Below are positions 20,200 through 31,195 of a stretch of DNA of 64,000 bases, one piece after another. This DNA comes from Darksidea phi (Eukaryota > Ascomycota > Dothideomycetes > Pleosporales > Lentitheciaceae), in contig JASJFT010000025.1 in the NCBI GenBank assembly GCA_030770425.1, positions 62,001 through 126,000 on the forward strand, in the 5' to 3' direction. A program made the translations under genes and the position numbers. A model generated the notes under the pieces. The model was not told the DNA's origin and ran no database searches. It saw only the letters and a program-made list of their open reading frames with translations. The number at the start of each line of letters is the position of its first letter. Position 1 is the stretch's first letter.

Positions 20200-20873
20200 G
20201 AGATGGGATTGGAGGTTGTTCCTCTCATCAATCCCTTAAACGCTAAGCGCCTGTACGTAACCCTGAGGTAGAAACCCGTCGTATCTGACAAGCACCTTTG
20301 GTAGTGAAGTTCCAATCTATAGTAACCGGCTTACGAGATCCATAAAAGTCTCGTCGAATACGAATTCCCCTCCCTCTTCGTCCTCGCGACCCTTTTTTCT
20401 CTCTTCCGCGCGTACGGCATCCCGAGCATCTCATCTCTCCTCTATGTCACGGGACAGCTCTCCCTCCAAGCAAATGCTGATAAACTTGCTACCGACACTG
20501 GTTTGGCATTACTAGAAGCCATTTTTCCACTACTCGGCAGCGACGGCCAAATTAACGCTGTAGCGAGAATTAACAACCTATCGTCGCTGAACAGACGGAA
20601 CACGAGGGGGCAGCTCGGCTCACCATAATTTTAGCTCGGCCCACCAACCACGCTAACGCACACCCCTGTCCGTTGGTCGGATAAAACAAAGACTGGTCGT
20701 TTCTGCTGAGCGCGTTGTTGGGGCGGCATTTCGTGTTGCGTTGAGAGAGGCGTCTTTTTTTGGTGGGATGGGCCATTGACTGATAAAACATAAGGTGACG
20801 GAGCTTGCTTCTCTCCTCCTTCGCTCATCATCTTCCACTTTGCCGACAACTGCGTTTCATTCCACTACTCATT
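20200..20873. other. intergenic
   Basis: About 670 bp between two plus-strand genes. Short frames on the minus strand around 20570-20850 are basic and overlap in several frames without a signature. Nothing supported. Confidence 0.4.
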
Positions 20874-21686
20874 ATGGGTCCTTTCAACCTGTTTCCACGT
20901 TTCGCCCGCTGTTCATCATCGATCACCAAAAGAAGCTTTTCCCCGTTTCCTCTATTGCATTTGTCCAAAAGCGCTACTACTCGCCCACTCGTCCAGCATT
21001 ACCCACCGTGGTCACCGTCTCGCACAATGATCATCCCGTCACCAGAGAGTGCCATACGTAACGACCTCGTCCAGCTGCCCGAGATTGAGAAGTGGGGATG
21101 GGTCATCTATCGCTGTACCTACGCCGACGACGCCACGTGGACCAAGTTCCGCGATCGCGTCGAGGCCGAATCGCGCAAGAGTATTGCGGAGTCGGATGCG
21201 CCTGAGATTGCTGAGCGCCTGGAGTGGAAGTGGGTTGAAGATGCGTCCAGGCTGGACGGGGCCTCGACTGCTGCGCTGCGGGAGCGGTTCCGCGCATGGA
21301 CTGCGGGTGAAGTGGCGCGACAGCCAGGAGACTACGAGCCGGCCGTAATTCCACGCTTCAGGTACTTCATCAAGATCGATCAGGAAGTGATGCATAGCTT
21401 GGCTGAGTCTATTTCTCACGAAACGCATTGGCCCGACGACGCTTTTGTCAAGTTTGTGGATGGCAACTGGGAGCCGTTGGCCGAAAGCCAGCAAGCTGAA
21501 GAGCAAGAGGATGACGGGTGGGAGCAAGAGATTTTGGAGCCGATTGATGGTTGCACGGAAGAAGATGTCGGATGGATGCGCATCGCACCTCACATGATCA
21601 ATGCGGACTTCTACGACGTGTTGAGCGGTGATGAGAACCAGTGGATCACGTTCTACGAACGCCCGCCCAGTATCGTTCAGTACTAG
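20874..21686 (+). CDS. uncharacterised protein with WGWVIYRCTY motif
   Basis: Intronless. With the ATG at 20874 it encodes 270 aa; a second in-frame ATG at 21027 would give about 219 aa starting just before the conserved core. The stretch between the two is rich in Ser, Arg, Phe and Pro with almost no acidic residues, so it is either a mitochondrial-type targeting peptide or simply leader sequence. The core begins with EKWGWVIYRCTYADDATWTK and continues with PRFRYFIKIDQEVMHS, then an acidic stretch and GWMRIAPHMINADFYDVL. Similar proteins form multi-copy families in Dothideomycetes and related fungi, but I know of no function. No signal peptide of secretory type and no membrane segment are seen. 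Confidence 0.68.
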   Translation: MGPFNLFPRFARCSSSITKRSFSPFPLLHLSKSATTRPLVQHYPPWSPSRTMIIPSPESAIRNDLVQLPEIEKWGWVIYRCTYADDATWTKFRDRVEAESRKSIAESDAPEIAERLEWKWVEDASRLDGASTAALRERFRAWTAGEVARQPGDYEPAVIPRFRYFIKIDQEVMHSLAESISHETHWPDDAFVKFVDGNWEPLAESQQAEEQEDDGWEQEILEPIDGCTEEDVGWMRIAPHMINADFYDVLSGDENQWITFYERPPSIVQY

Positions 21687-21961
21687 GCTTTTGCCGCGGA
21701 ACTCAGCGCATGATGCTGTACTTCGTGGTCGAGAATCCTCATATGATGGAGAAACCACTAAGGAGTTCAGGGCAGGAGCAGCGTCATGGAATGGAAGTCA
21801 TGGGTTGCGCGACCGGCTTGGATCATGGGTTGTGGCTATTTTACCCATTTACCACGATTTATCGCGACTCAAAGCCCAAGTCAAAACGTTACTTCGAAGT
21901 TGATAGTGCTCTACAGTCTTCAGAACATCCCGGTTATCAATCCCCCGCATCTCAAGTCGAG

Positions 21962-24487
21962 CTAGGCAGTCACACAGTATGCATAGTTGGGCCAAAGATT
22001 GGCACAATCATTACCAACTGGTCAAAAGTTAGATGGCATTACACGATATTCGCAAACAGGGCCTTGAGACTCACCGGCAGGGTTCCAAGCGTAAAATTGG
22101 TCAAGTTTGTTACCATTACTGTTCGCAATAGCCCAGCAGCCGTCGCCCGATACCGCTTTGTAGTATTTCGTGCAAATCTTCGCAATGCCACTTTGGGTGG
22201 GCGCAGGAGGGGCCACCGGCGTAGGGGTGGTTCGAGTGGATGATGTGATTCGCATGGACGACGCGATTCGCGTGGACGACGTGATTCGAGCAGACGTGAT
22301 AGTCGCCACGCGTGTGGCGGTGGGCGATACGTTCGTTGAGTTCACTCCGATGCAGACGGCCCGCTGCTTCTTCAGCGCAAGATCTTTGTACAAGCCATCA
22401 TCGCAGCTTGATCCAACCCATGGGTTCCAAAAGGTTAGATCGGACAAAGCAATCCCAGCGTCGGAGGCGATCTTTGCGCAACTTGGGCCTGTAGAGTGTG
22501 TCAGTAGGGCAATTCTATCGAAATCGGCGTATCTTACTCTTTGTAGCAGACCCTGTGATGAGAGTGAAACATTCGCATGTAGAAATTGTACCCGGGTAGG
22601 CGTCGTCTACGGAACGACATTGGCCATAGCTTGGAACCCCGGCTAGAAGCTTCGTCAGTCTTGCCCATTACGGATTCAGTTGAGATCGCGGACAACAATC
22701 CCAACGCATCATACTCACTATAAGAGGAGATCTTGTCCACGGCGCAGTAGCTGTAGTTTGGTTGCAGATAGCATGGCTTGATGGACGCCAGACTGGGGTT
22801 CCATTTCAGAAAGTCATCATAAGAGATTGGATAACCAGATGAGGCAAAATCGCAGCTGTTCATCTGATCAGTCACAAGGCGCACATTCTCCGACTGGGAC
22901 TGGTCTTGAAATGGCGTGACCGGGATGTAGTCGACGTAGCCCTCACAATCTGCTTTCGTGCCCGGCGCACGCGGCAGAGGAACAAAGGGCGTCGCGCTCG
23001 GCACGGTTGGCGTCAAGACGGACGAGGTGGTGAGGTAGGCACTGCTAGTGAGGGTGTAGACGGCAGAACTCGAATATGGGTAGTTCGGGTATTTGTTGAT
23101 GTCCCCTACGGCCTGGACACGGTACGCCGTATCCAGCCAAAGGTTAGTACAATTCTTGTCGATGGAAGGGTTCAAGAAGTAGAAATCTTGGAGTGCGATG
23201 TTCTGTCGGACTGATATGCTCTCACAGAAATCTCCATCCTGGACGGTACTATACGCAGTCGTACGATATCAGTGTGTGACCCACATGCAGTTCGTACATG
23301 ACGTCACGTACTACTAGCTCGCACACGGTGCGGTTGTGTCACCTTTGTCATTCGTCGGCTTGGGCATAAGTAGTCGACTCAATCGTTGTAGTCGTTGGTG
23401 GAGTGACGGTAATTGTAATATCGCTGTTGCTTCCGCCTGGAGGGCTGTTCGATGTTAGACGATCTGTTTATCTCGCGGTCAAGAGTACGCAGTTGCTGCA
23501 GGTGACACTTACGTGACACAGATAAGCGGGGTAATGTTAGGATTCCAAGACAGGAAGCCATAACAGTGACGCCATTATGAGCGCTGATAATTATTTTGCA
23601 GTCATCGCCGTACTGCACTCGATATAAGGTGCAGGGAGCTGGCAAACAAAGCAAAACGCCCGGGAGGATGTTGCTACAATCGCTCTTCAAGCCGCCAGCC
23701 TTGACGATTGAAAATGTCGATACCTGGCGAGCCAGTGCAATAGCATCGCAGCTGTCTCCTGATTTGACAACGTATGGATTCGAGCAGGAAGGAACGTTGG
23801 CATCTTCGGCTCGATTGGGAAGGTTCGTACCGACTGCGTACGCCGCTGGTGTTGTGAAAGAGTATCCAGACGAACCACAACTGGATTTCACTGCCTGGAA
23901 GTCCTGAGCAAACTCTGCATCGAATCCGAACGGCGAGTTCAGTTGTGTTTGCATCGACCCAAGGGCACAGTCGGAGCAATTCGCCGCTTTAGTTGATGCA
24001 TTGCCCGCAGCCAGCCATGAGAACATCAGCTCATCGCAATACCTACCAGACGATGCGTCCTTTCGGCAAGAAAGATCGTACGTGTTGCTGAATCGGTCAA
24101 TGATGAAGGTTGCTCAATGAAGTGTTAGCAAGACCTCGAACAGCAGCTTGGAGGAATGGTACCTGGATAGACCACGGAATCAAATGCGATGGTATCATTG
24201 GGCGCGCTACAGCCCGCTTTGATGGTACTTGGTACACTTGTCAATGCACTACGACAAGACGTAGTGCATAGTGCGGCTAGCTGAGCGGAATTCAGTCGCG
24301 GATTTTCGACTGAAACATCGGATAGGAGGACTGGGCAACTTTTGACGGTTGTGTTGAGAGCATTAACACAGCCATCACTGAGGTCTGAGTACCCAATACC
24401 CCGGATGATGCCTTCGAATTGCTGGGCATGGGCACCAATGGTAATGACGGCCAGCAGGTGAAGAAGGTTTGTCCGGAAGACCTTCAT
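21962..24487 (-). CDS. secreted multi-LysM protein (CBM50)
   Basis: Seven exons, complement(join(21962..22017,22075..22488,22538..22642,22719..23248,23315..23444,23513..24112,24163..24487)), 719 aa. All six introns are 50-76 bp, GT-AG and phase-consistent. A signal peptide (MKVFRTNLLHLLAVITIGAH) leads to a Cys-rich N-terminal region. LysM-like modules follow: YVVKSGDSCDAIALAR, CTLYRVQYGDDCKIIIS, CASYTVQDGDFCESIS, a divergent one ending in YDDFLKWNPSLAS, one with SCAKIASDAGIALSDLTFWN, and a last one with YKAVSGDGCWAIAN ending in NLWPNYAYCV. LysM binds chitin oligomers in the apoplast or fungal wall. Thr/Ser/Pro linkers join the modules. It is divergent from the chitinase at 24743. The second LysM seems scrambled by two offsetting frameshifts (about 23558 and 23365). 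If these are real, one module is lost while the chain stays open. Confidence 0.83.
22225..22310 (-). repeat. short tandem repeat in LysM linker
   Basis: Units of about 15-18 bp, seen on the plus strand as GTGGACGA(C/T)GTGATTCG variants, repeat four to five times. In the LysM protein they encode a linker of the type Arg-Ile-(Thr/Ala)-Ser-Ser. The units keep the frame and separate the last two LysM modules. Confidence 0.7.
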
Positions 24488-24742
24488 GGTTTTGCCAAGA
24501 TTAAGAGAGCTCTGAGGACGTTGTTCCCGAACTGGTAGCGGCGGACATGTCCACGGACCCTAATTGAGAGCTCGATAAGATAATCCTACCTTGGTGCCTG
24601 CATGATCGATAGTTCGGGGAAAAGGGGTAGGCGCAAGGGAGGTCATAAACATAGGGAAGGTCAGTCCTTTTTCCATCCGACAGCATCAACCAGTCTATTT
24701 ACTCTTTTGGAGATCTTTTCTTCAGCCATAGAGCTTGTAGCC
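24488..24742. promoter_or_regulatory. shared bidirectional promoter of LysM gene and chitinase
   Basis: Only 255 bp separate the two start codons, which point away from each other. Such spacing suggests a common regulatory region and possible co-expression. No specific transcription-factor site was identified with confidence. Confidence 0.65.
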
Positions 24743-27700
24743 ATGTTCAACCTCCATCTAAGCCGTGGTAAGGCTTATACTTGGATAGCGGCCTTTGCCA
24801 TCATCCTTCTCGTTGGCGGTGGTTTCTTCCTTAGCCCCGCACCGCCCGGTTCTCCAAAGAATCAGGGATCAAAAAGAAGTAAGTGAGGTTATCCCGCTAC
24901 TGAACCAAGGCTGACCTATGATTTTAACAGTAATTGGGTACCACGAGTCTTGGAGCTATCGTTCGACTTGTAACCACAAGAAGCCGACCGATCTTCCACT
25001 CAGCAAGCTGACCCATCTCAACTATGTTTTCGCATTCGTCTCTCCAGGCTCTTATGAGCTCGTTGTTATGGATTCCAAAACCGACGAAGCCCTCTTCAAA
25101 GAGGTTACGGCCGCAAAAGACTACAACCCAGACCTCAAGGTTTTTATTTCAGTTGGGGGCTGGACGTTTTCGGATAATGGCACGGTGACGCAGCCTTTGC
25201 TCGGCGAGATCGCGTCGTCGGACTCTAATCGCCAAAAGTTTGCTGACAATGTGGTCAAATTCTGCAACAAATGGGGCTTTGACGGGTAAGTCTGCGCCTT
25301 CAAAAATGAAGTATACAATTCAAACGACTGACATTCCCCACCACCCTCAGACTCGACCTTGATTGGGAGTATCCTGGAGCTCCGGATCGAGGCGGCAAGC
25401 CTGAAGATACTGTGAACTTTACCAAGCTGATGAAGGCACTGCGCCAGGCCTTCACTGGCTCCCCACGAGAACTCGAGTTGTCCTTCACTATCCCTTCTTC
25501 CTACTGGTACCTGAGTTGGTTTGACATGCCGGGGCTTCTGAAATATGCTGATTGGACCAATTTGATGAGCTACGATCTCCATGGTGTTTGGTAAGACTAC
25601 ACTGACTCTCATCCGTTGCAAGAAGAAGGTGCTCTCCAATCTCACCTAGAGAAAGCTGTCAATGGACCTGTAACTTGGACTGACATATTGATCAGGGACC
25701 GAAACAACCCTATCGACAATATCGTTCGGGGCCATACGAACCTGACCGAGATCAAGTTGGCCGCCGAGCTGCTGTGGCGCGTAGGAGTAAAGCCAGAACA
25801 AGTTGTCCTCGGGTACGGCTTTTATGGACGCGCATTCGAACTCCGGGATGCCGCCTGTTCAACCCCGGGTTGTACTTTCAAGGGAGGTGCCCACGAAGGG
25901 CCATGCTCCAAGGAGAGTGGCATTCTAATGCATTACGAGATCAAGGCCATACTGGCCCAGGCGCGGAACCTTAAGCCTATCTGGGATAAAGAGGCTGCAG
26001 TCAAGTATCTTGTCTTTGACAAGAACCAGTGGGTATCGTATGACGATAAGGACACTTTTGGACAGAAGATCGCATGGGCTAACAGCGTCGGCTTTGGCGG
26101 CGCGCTTATCTGGGCCTCAGACACAGACGACGATAAGTTCACGGCCATGTCAGGCTTTCTCGACAGGCAGGTCAACCATATCACTGTCAAGTCAACGGCA
26201 CTCGAGGCCAACTCAGTCACTATTGCACAGACCCACAATGCCTTAAGTGGCAAAGACTGCTCGCTGTACAGGGATGGTGGATGTCACAATCAACAGGACT
26301 TTGACAACCACAATGTACGATGTCCAAACGGCAATCCTCCAATAGGTTACGACAAAGACGGATGTGGGGTAAGTGCACATTTGTTGATCTCATTCCACTG
26401 TGATCAGATGAATGCAAAGGTCGCTAAGCATATACTAATTCATGACAGAGCGGCGGAAAACCAATCTGCTGCGAAGGAAACATCTATCCTTCAAAATGCA
26501 CATGTGAGTCGGCTTTCACCTAGCGAGATCGAGCATCTACTGACATATGACCATACAGGGCGCGGCAGCGGTGGTGATTGTAACGGGCAGTGCCACGCAG
26601 GCGAGCAGAAGATTCATGGATCATCTTGGTTAGTTGTGCCCCTCGCATCACGTGACGACTGCTACCTAGAATTGCACTGACCTGGCACGCATTCGAACAG
26701 GGGCGGCGGCTATGAATCTGAAAGTAGCGTGAAAAAGTGCTCCAGGGGCGGCAAGGCCTTTTGCTGCGAGGCAGCTGACTGGAAGAATGTTGTTAATGGC
26801 TGCTACTGGACCAATTGGTAAGTCGATGACAAGTTAGTCAAAATGCTTCAAGGGAAAGACTGATAATATGCTTTAGTGGTTCCAACTGCCCATCTAATAC
26901 GAAGACCGTACTTGTGTCAAATAATTGTGATCATGGCATCATATCTTCCGACAGTATGTGATCTCTTTTCAACACCGTTGTCGACGCGTATTGCCGGACA
27001 AGCTACTGACCAACGATGATAGAATCTTATTGCTGTCCAAAAGACACTCTGCTTTACGCTTGTCAGTGGAGAGGTAGCCTCCCAGATTGTCCAGTTGCGA
27101 ATTGTGAGAAAGACGAGGTCAACGTCGTCCTAGATCCGATCGGTAATCACGCATTTATGTGTTCTTGTAAGTACTTCACCTAATTCCCGACTCATCTGCC
27201 CACCTCAGACTTTATACTCAACTCAAGTTTATGTGATCGTTGACTCAATTATTATAGGGGGAAGACACTTTGCCGGATGCTGCAAGGTCAGCGACCCTCC
27301 ACCACCCAAGCTTGAATGCCTCAAGACCACATGCGAGATTGACAAATCTCTGTGTGAAGACACCATAGACGACTATGGGGTTCCCGTACCAGCAAGCGAC
27401 TCGCAATCTCTCGACAAACGCGCCGGGAAGGGCTACAAGTGGATAACGACTGGGACCGTCGTATTGAGAGCTTTTGCCCGTCCACATCCGACTGGAGCCA
27501 GGTATATGGAGCTGCTCAGCCTAAGGTTGAGAGGGCTATACAACAGGTACTTCAGACTACAGGGAAGGAACTGTCGTGAGCGCGACGTGCGATCACTATA
27601 CTTTGAGACAGAAGACCGCCCGCCCTTAACAGAGATTGAGCATGGCGCACCGGTAGGAAACTCGCCTTCCTCAGCCAGAATTTGCAAGTGCTAATCTTAC

Positions 27701-28632
27701 CCCGCAGCTTTTTTTGCTAAGTCGGTTTCTGGCGAGCTCCAACTGGGGCCGGGTTTGGCTACAGCGACGTATGGATGAGAGGACGAATCCAAACCCGGCC
27801 GGCTCGCCGACCAGAACCCCAGCCGTCCCTGACGAATTCTTTGTAAACGACTTGGATAACCCCACAGCGCTCCCCGCGGATGTCGAGACATTAACCGAGG
27901 GCTCACCGCAACTCCGCAGGCCTTCGGATCTAATCGCTGAAGGATTTGGTTCTACCACCAATCCCTCCAATTTCCTTTTACTCGAACGGGCCGTGAACCA
28001 CGCCAAAGGTCGCATCGAAACTTTCAGGCGCAACATGGCTCCTCGGGTATTGAGAAATTTGCTCGATCGGGCCGTTCAGGGCGATGAGGCCGCTGCCCAA
28101 CGAACGCTCGAATCATTAGCGGAGGTGAGAGATTTTCCAAGTTTTGCTGTATCGATGAGCTGACGGTCCTTAGTCACGTGCAGTGTTTACGTATATGAAC
28201 CATCCAGATACGATAACTCGTGTGGACAACACGGTAAACAATATAAGAAGAGCACTGGTGATCATAGAGAGAGACATCCCATCAGCGAGAGGGTGAGTTC
28301 GCTGCCACACTCTACTGTATGAGGTTTGCAAGGCTGATAATTGTGTACTTACAGACTTGTCTCTCACTGGGACGAATTTTGTAAGTGAAGCGCCATGCAT
28401 ATGGTACGCGGTTGTTACCTTAGCTAAATCCCTTTCTTCCTCTCCAGACCCAACATATATGGCACAAGTTTCGGACTTTGCGCGTTCCGTACAAATGACT
28501 CAAATACGGACGATCCGAAGGAGACTCGGCGTAAACACCAACCCTTTCGTCCAGAGGGTACTGTCCGACTTGACAGCGCTGGAAAACGACATTCCGAAGA
28601 TGAGGTACCCCTTTGAAGACCCGCCAAATTAA
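24743..28632 (+). CDS. subgroup C (killer-toxin-like) GH18 chitinase
   Basis: Fourteen exons, join(24743..24878,24931..25285,25351..25590,25696..26368,26449..26503,26559..26628,26701..26817,26877..26953,27023..27166,27258..27652,27708..28124,28174..28292,28355..28380,28448..28632), 1002 aa. It hydrolyses chitin. A membrane anchor or uncleaved signal lies at residues 12-32 (IAAFAIILLVGGGFFL). GH18 begins with IGYHESWSYRS at 47; the catalytic D-x-x-D-x-D-x-E is D163-E170 in GLDLDWEYPGA, split by an intron. MSYDLHGVW and GFGGALIWASDTDDDKF complete the barrel. Residues 420-640 are Cys-rich modules of the PICCEGN/FCCEAADW type, and the rest is the helical C-terminal region typical of killer-toxin-like chitinases. 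Unlike many subgroup C enzymes it has no LysM or CBM18 before GH18; that role may lie with the divergent LysM gene. One exon is only 26 bases. Confidence 0.87.
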
Positions 28633-29334
28633 CACCCAAAAGGATCGACAAGAACTAGTTATAGTGGCGAGCTAGGCTAGGAGACGAAGGTGAAGGTGGG
28701 GGTATTGTCGGCACGGTTAAACTGCGTCGATGTGTTTCCGTACGAGTGCGGGTCGCCAGTCGCGGCGTTTCTGCTAATGCGGTCAAGCGATCGCGCTGCC
28801 ATCACCCGATCCGCTGTCGTGGTGGCCTATGAATTTTTTAGCTCAGCATGTATCAAAAATGAACACATTTTCAACATGGACCGGTCTAACCATTTTCCCA
28901 CAACGCCATACCCATGATATGCCGTACGACGACGCACACCAGGTTAAGAGCCTCCACGATGGCGTCTTCATCTCCGGATCGAACCACGTTTCCTTTTCTC
29001 CGCCTGTTCCTTACTATCACTCCATTGTTGTTACGCTTCGTAGAGGTGGCCCATCGCTTTTTCTGGGCAGACGAGCTAATTGGTAATGTGATGAGACAAA
29101 CCATCCACCAGTGTCCCCCGACGCATGGAAATGACGGGCGCGGGTCTCGGAGACGTACACTACGCGAGCCCACTGAGGTCATTCTGAGTTGTTCAGCAGC
29201 ACTCGCCCTGTTGTCCCATTGCTTCGAGAAGGTCGCTTCATCCACGCCTCTCTCTTACACACTCAAACCCATATGCCTTAGCTCTGCGACATACGCGCAG
29301 ACCAACGAAGTTTCTACACTAAACATGCTTAACC
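28633..29334. other. intergenic before the inverted-repeat element
   Basis: About 700 bp after the chitinase. Open frames on both strands overlap without a family signature, and no repeat was seen. It is GC-normal, unlike the element that follows. Confidence 0.4.
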
Positions 29335-30106
29335 CTCCCACTATGGTACCGTGCCCTTATCCTTGATGAGGCAAACCCCTATCCTTGATGAGGGCGTCCT
29401 CATCCTTGATGAGTGCACCCGATTCTTGATTAGAATTGCCGTTATTAAGAATCGGGGGTATAGTATCAGGCTCAGTATCAGGTACAGTATCAGGCATAGT
29501 ATCAGGCATAGTATCAGGCATAGTATTAGGTACAGTATTAGGCTCAGTATTAGGTTTAGTAACTAGCTGATATCGAGCTCAGTAGCTGGCTGATACAGAG
29601 CTCAGCGGCTGGCCTATATCGAGCTTAGGAGGGTGCTTTACTTAGTCGTATAAACTACATAGTTCTTATTATATTACTGCGAAGGAGGAGCGAGAGGGTA
29701 AGTATAAAGTATTAAGGTTGTTGAGTATATGACGTAGAAGATTTCACGCGCTAGCATGTGAATACCCGCGAACACCCGCGCGCCAGCTACTAAGCTCTGT
29801 CGCAGCCAGCTGCTGAGTTCGATATAGGCCAGCCGCTGAGCTCTCTATAGGCCAGCCGCTGAGCTCGATATCAGCTAGTTACTGAGCGTCATACTAAGTC
29901 CGATACTGTACCTAATACTATGCCTGATACCATGCCTGATTATGTGCCTGATACTGTACCTGATACTGAGCCTGATACTATACCCCCGATTCTTAATAAC
30001 GGCAATTCTAATCAAGAATCGGGTGCACTCATCAAGGATGAGGACGCCCTCATCAAGGATAGGGGTTTGCCTCATCAAGGATAAGGGCACGGTACCATAG
30101 TGGGAG
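29335..30106. mobile_element. 772-bp inverted-repeat (foldback/MITE-like) element
   Basis: The two ends are near-perfect inverted copies: the left end starts CTCCCACTATGGTACCGTGC and the right end is its complement. Arms extend nearly 290 bp each, leaving a centre of roughly 170 bp. Each arm carries three copies of ATCCTTGATGAG spaced 21-22 bp (29359, 29381, 29402; complements at 30029, 30049, 30071), a hairpin-like AAGAATCGG block, about nine 12-bp units like AGTATCAGGCAT (29461-29563 and 29888-29988), and AGCTGGCTGAT-type units. Both arms therefore show the same apparent 71-codon open frame, which is a repeat artefact. No transposase is inside. No clear target-site duplication was found (flanks TTAACC and AGATCT). 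It is probably a non-autonomous DNA transposon, family unknown. Confidence 0.8.
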
Positions 30107-30369
30107 AGATCTTATCAGGCTAGCTTATATAGCTATCCCTCCATATACTCCTCATACACGTATATAAGCAGCTCTCCTACAGAACTATTACAATCGACGC
30201 AGTTCTTCACTCCCGCCACATCTTTCTCTAGACCCAAACAAAGCACTTTACGCACCTCCGTTAACACCATGATCTAGTTTAACTCTAGTGGTACTTTCCT
30301 CGTCCGCTACATCAAACCTCGCTTTCCTGCTCTACCCCGCTTCTTGTCGTCGAAACTAGGTACACCACG

Positions 30370-31190
30370 AACCGCCGAGAACGCAGCCGACTTGAAGGTG
30401 ACGCCTAGTTTCGCTAGTTACTATATTTCGCGACGATGCTCCTTCGTAGCTTCCGTAGATGGTACCGGCCTAGGTGCAGTATTTCCAGGCTCGCGGCTCT
30501 AGCAACTGCCCTATCCCTGATCCTCGAACACTATTTGTCTGGCGTTCCTTGATGGCCTTCTAAAACGCATCTCTCCCGCATCCATAAATCCGAACCGGCA
30601 GCGCATCTTCATCGGCAGTATTCATTGGAACAATAAGCTAATTCTACGGTCGCACTAGAACAAGGCGGTGCTAGATCTAGTCACAGATTCGTCCAGAGAA
30701 CGTCTTTATAGCCGTTCTAGAGAGCGGCAGTTATGATAATAACAAAGGTGCTCTACGGGAGTTAGACGCCCAGCTCGCCGATTTGGATATTCCACGCTCA
30801 ATTATACTAGAAAACACGACACACACGGAGGAGATATCGCGCACGCATAATAGTACAGGCTAGGTATAGACAGCACGTAGCCGCAAGGAGCTACGCCGGA
30901 TCCCCTTCCTAGCTAATCTACGTAACCGCGTAAAGGCGGAAATGATCACTGAATCTAAGGCTAAGGGTATCGAGTTTGACCAAGTCCTGTGGCTTAAGGA
31001 TGCAGTCTTTACGGTCTGACATCCCTCCATTGTTACACAAGGCTGCGTACTGACTATAATACAACAGATTAAAGACATTGCTAGCCCGAGTTTGAATAGT
31101 CGGAACTGCAGTGCCTTGACATACGTCTGTATACACTTTACAAGCCTCAACAGACTTTTGGCCTAATATTATGAACAAGGCAGAATCTTC
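30370..31190 (+). pseudogene. broken CAP59/CMT1-type mannosyltransferase
   Basis: Plus-strand fragments in two frames match the CAP59 family (alpha-1,3-mannosyltransferase, first described in Cryptococcus capsule genes). In order they are: RIFIGSIHWNNKLILRSH, then a TAG where the family has Trp, NKAVLDLVTDSSRE, a frameshift, VFIAVLESGSYDNNKGALRE with LDIPRSIILENTTH, two more stops, KELRRIPFLANLRNRV and GIEFDQVLWLKDAVFTV, then TGA. Further decayed homology may run to about 31190. At least four stop codons and one frameshift make it non-functional. The Trp-to-stop change is of the G-to-A type expected from RIP. The 5' limit is uncertain. Its nearness to the inverted-repeat element suggests that this block was a landing site for repeats. 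Confidence 0.75.
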
Positions 31191-31195
31191 ATCAA

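Noticed and set aside
27420..27580. alternative frame in the chitinase exon reading DWDRRIESFCPSTSDW
   Set aside because: It looks protein-like but ends in a stop. The annotated frame joins both neighbouring exons in phase and carries the IEHGAP motif expected in this family.
29351..29566. 71-codon plus-strand frame, mirrored by a minus-strand frame at 29875-30090
   Set aside because: Both are the same repeated DNA in the two arms of the inverted-repeat element; the Arg-Tyr-Ser-Ile repeats come from the 12-bp units.
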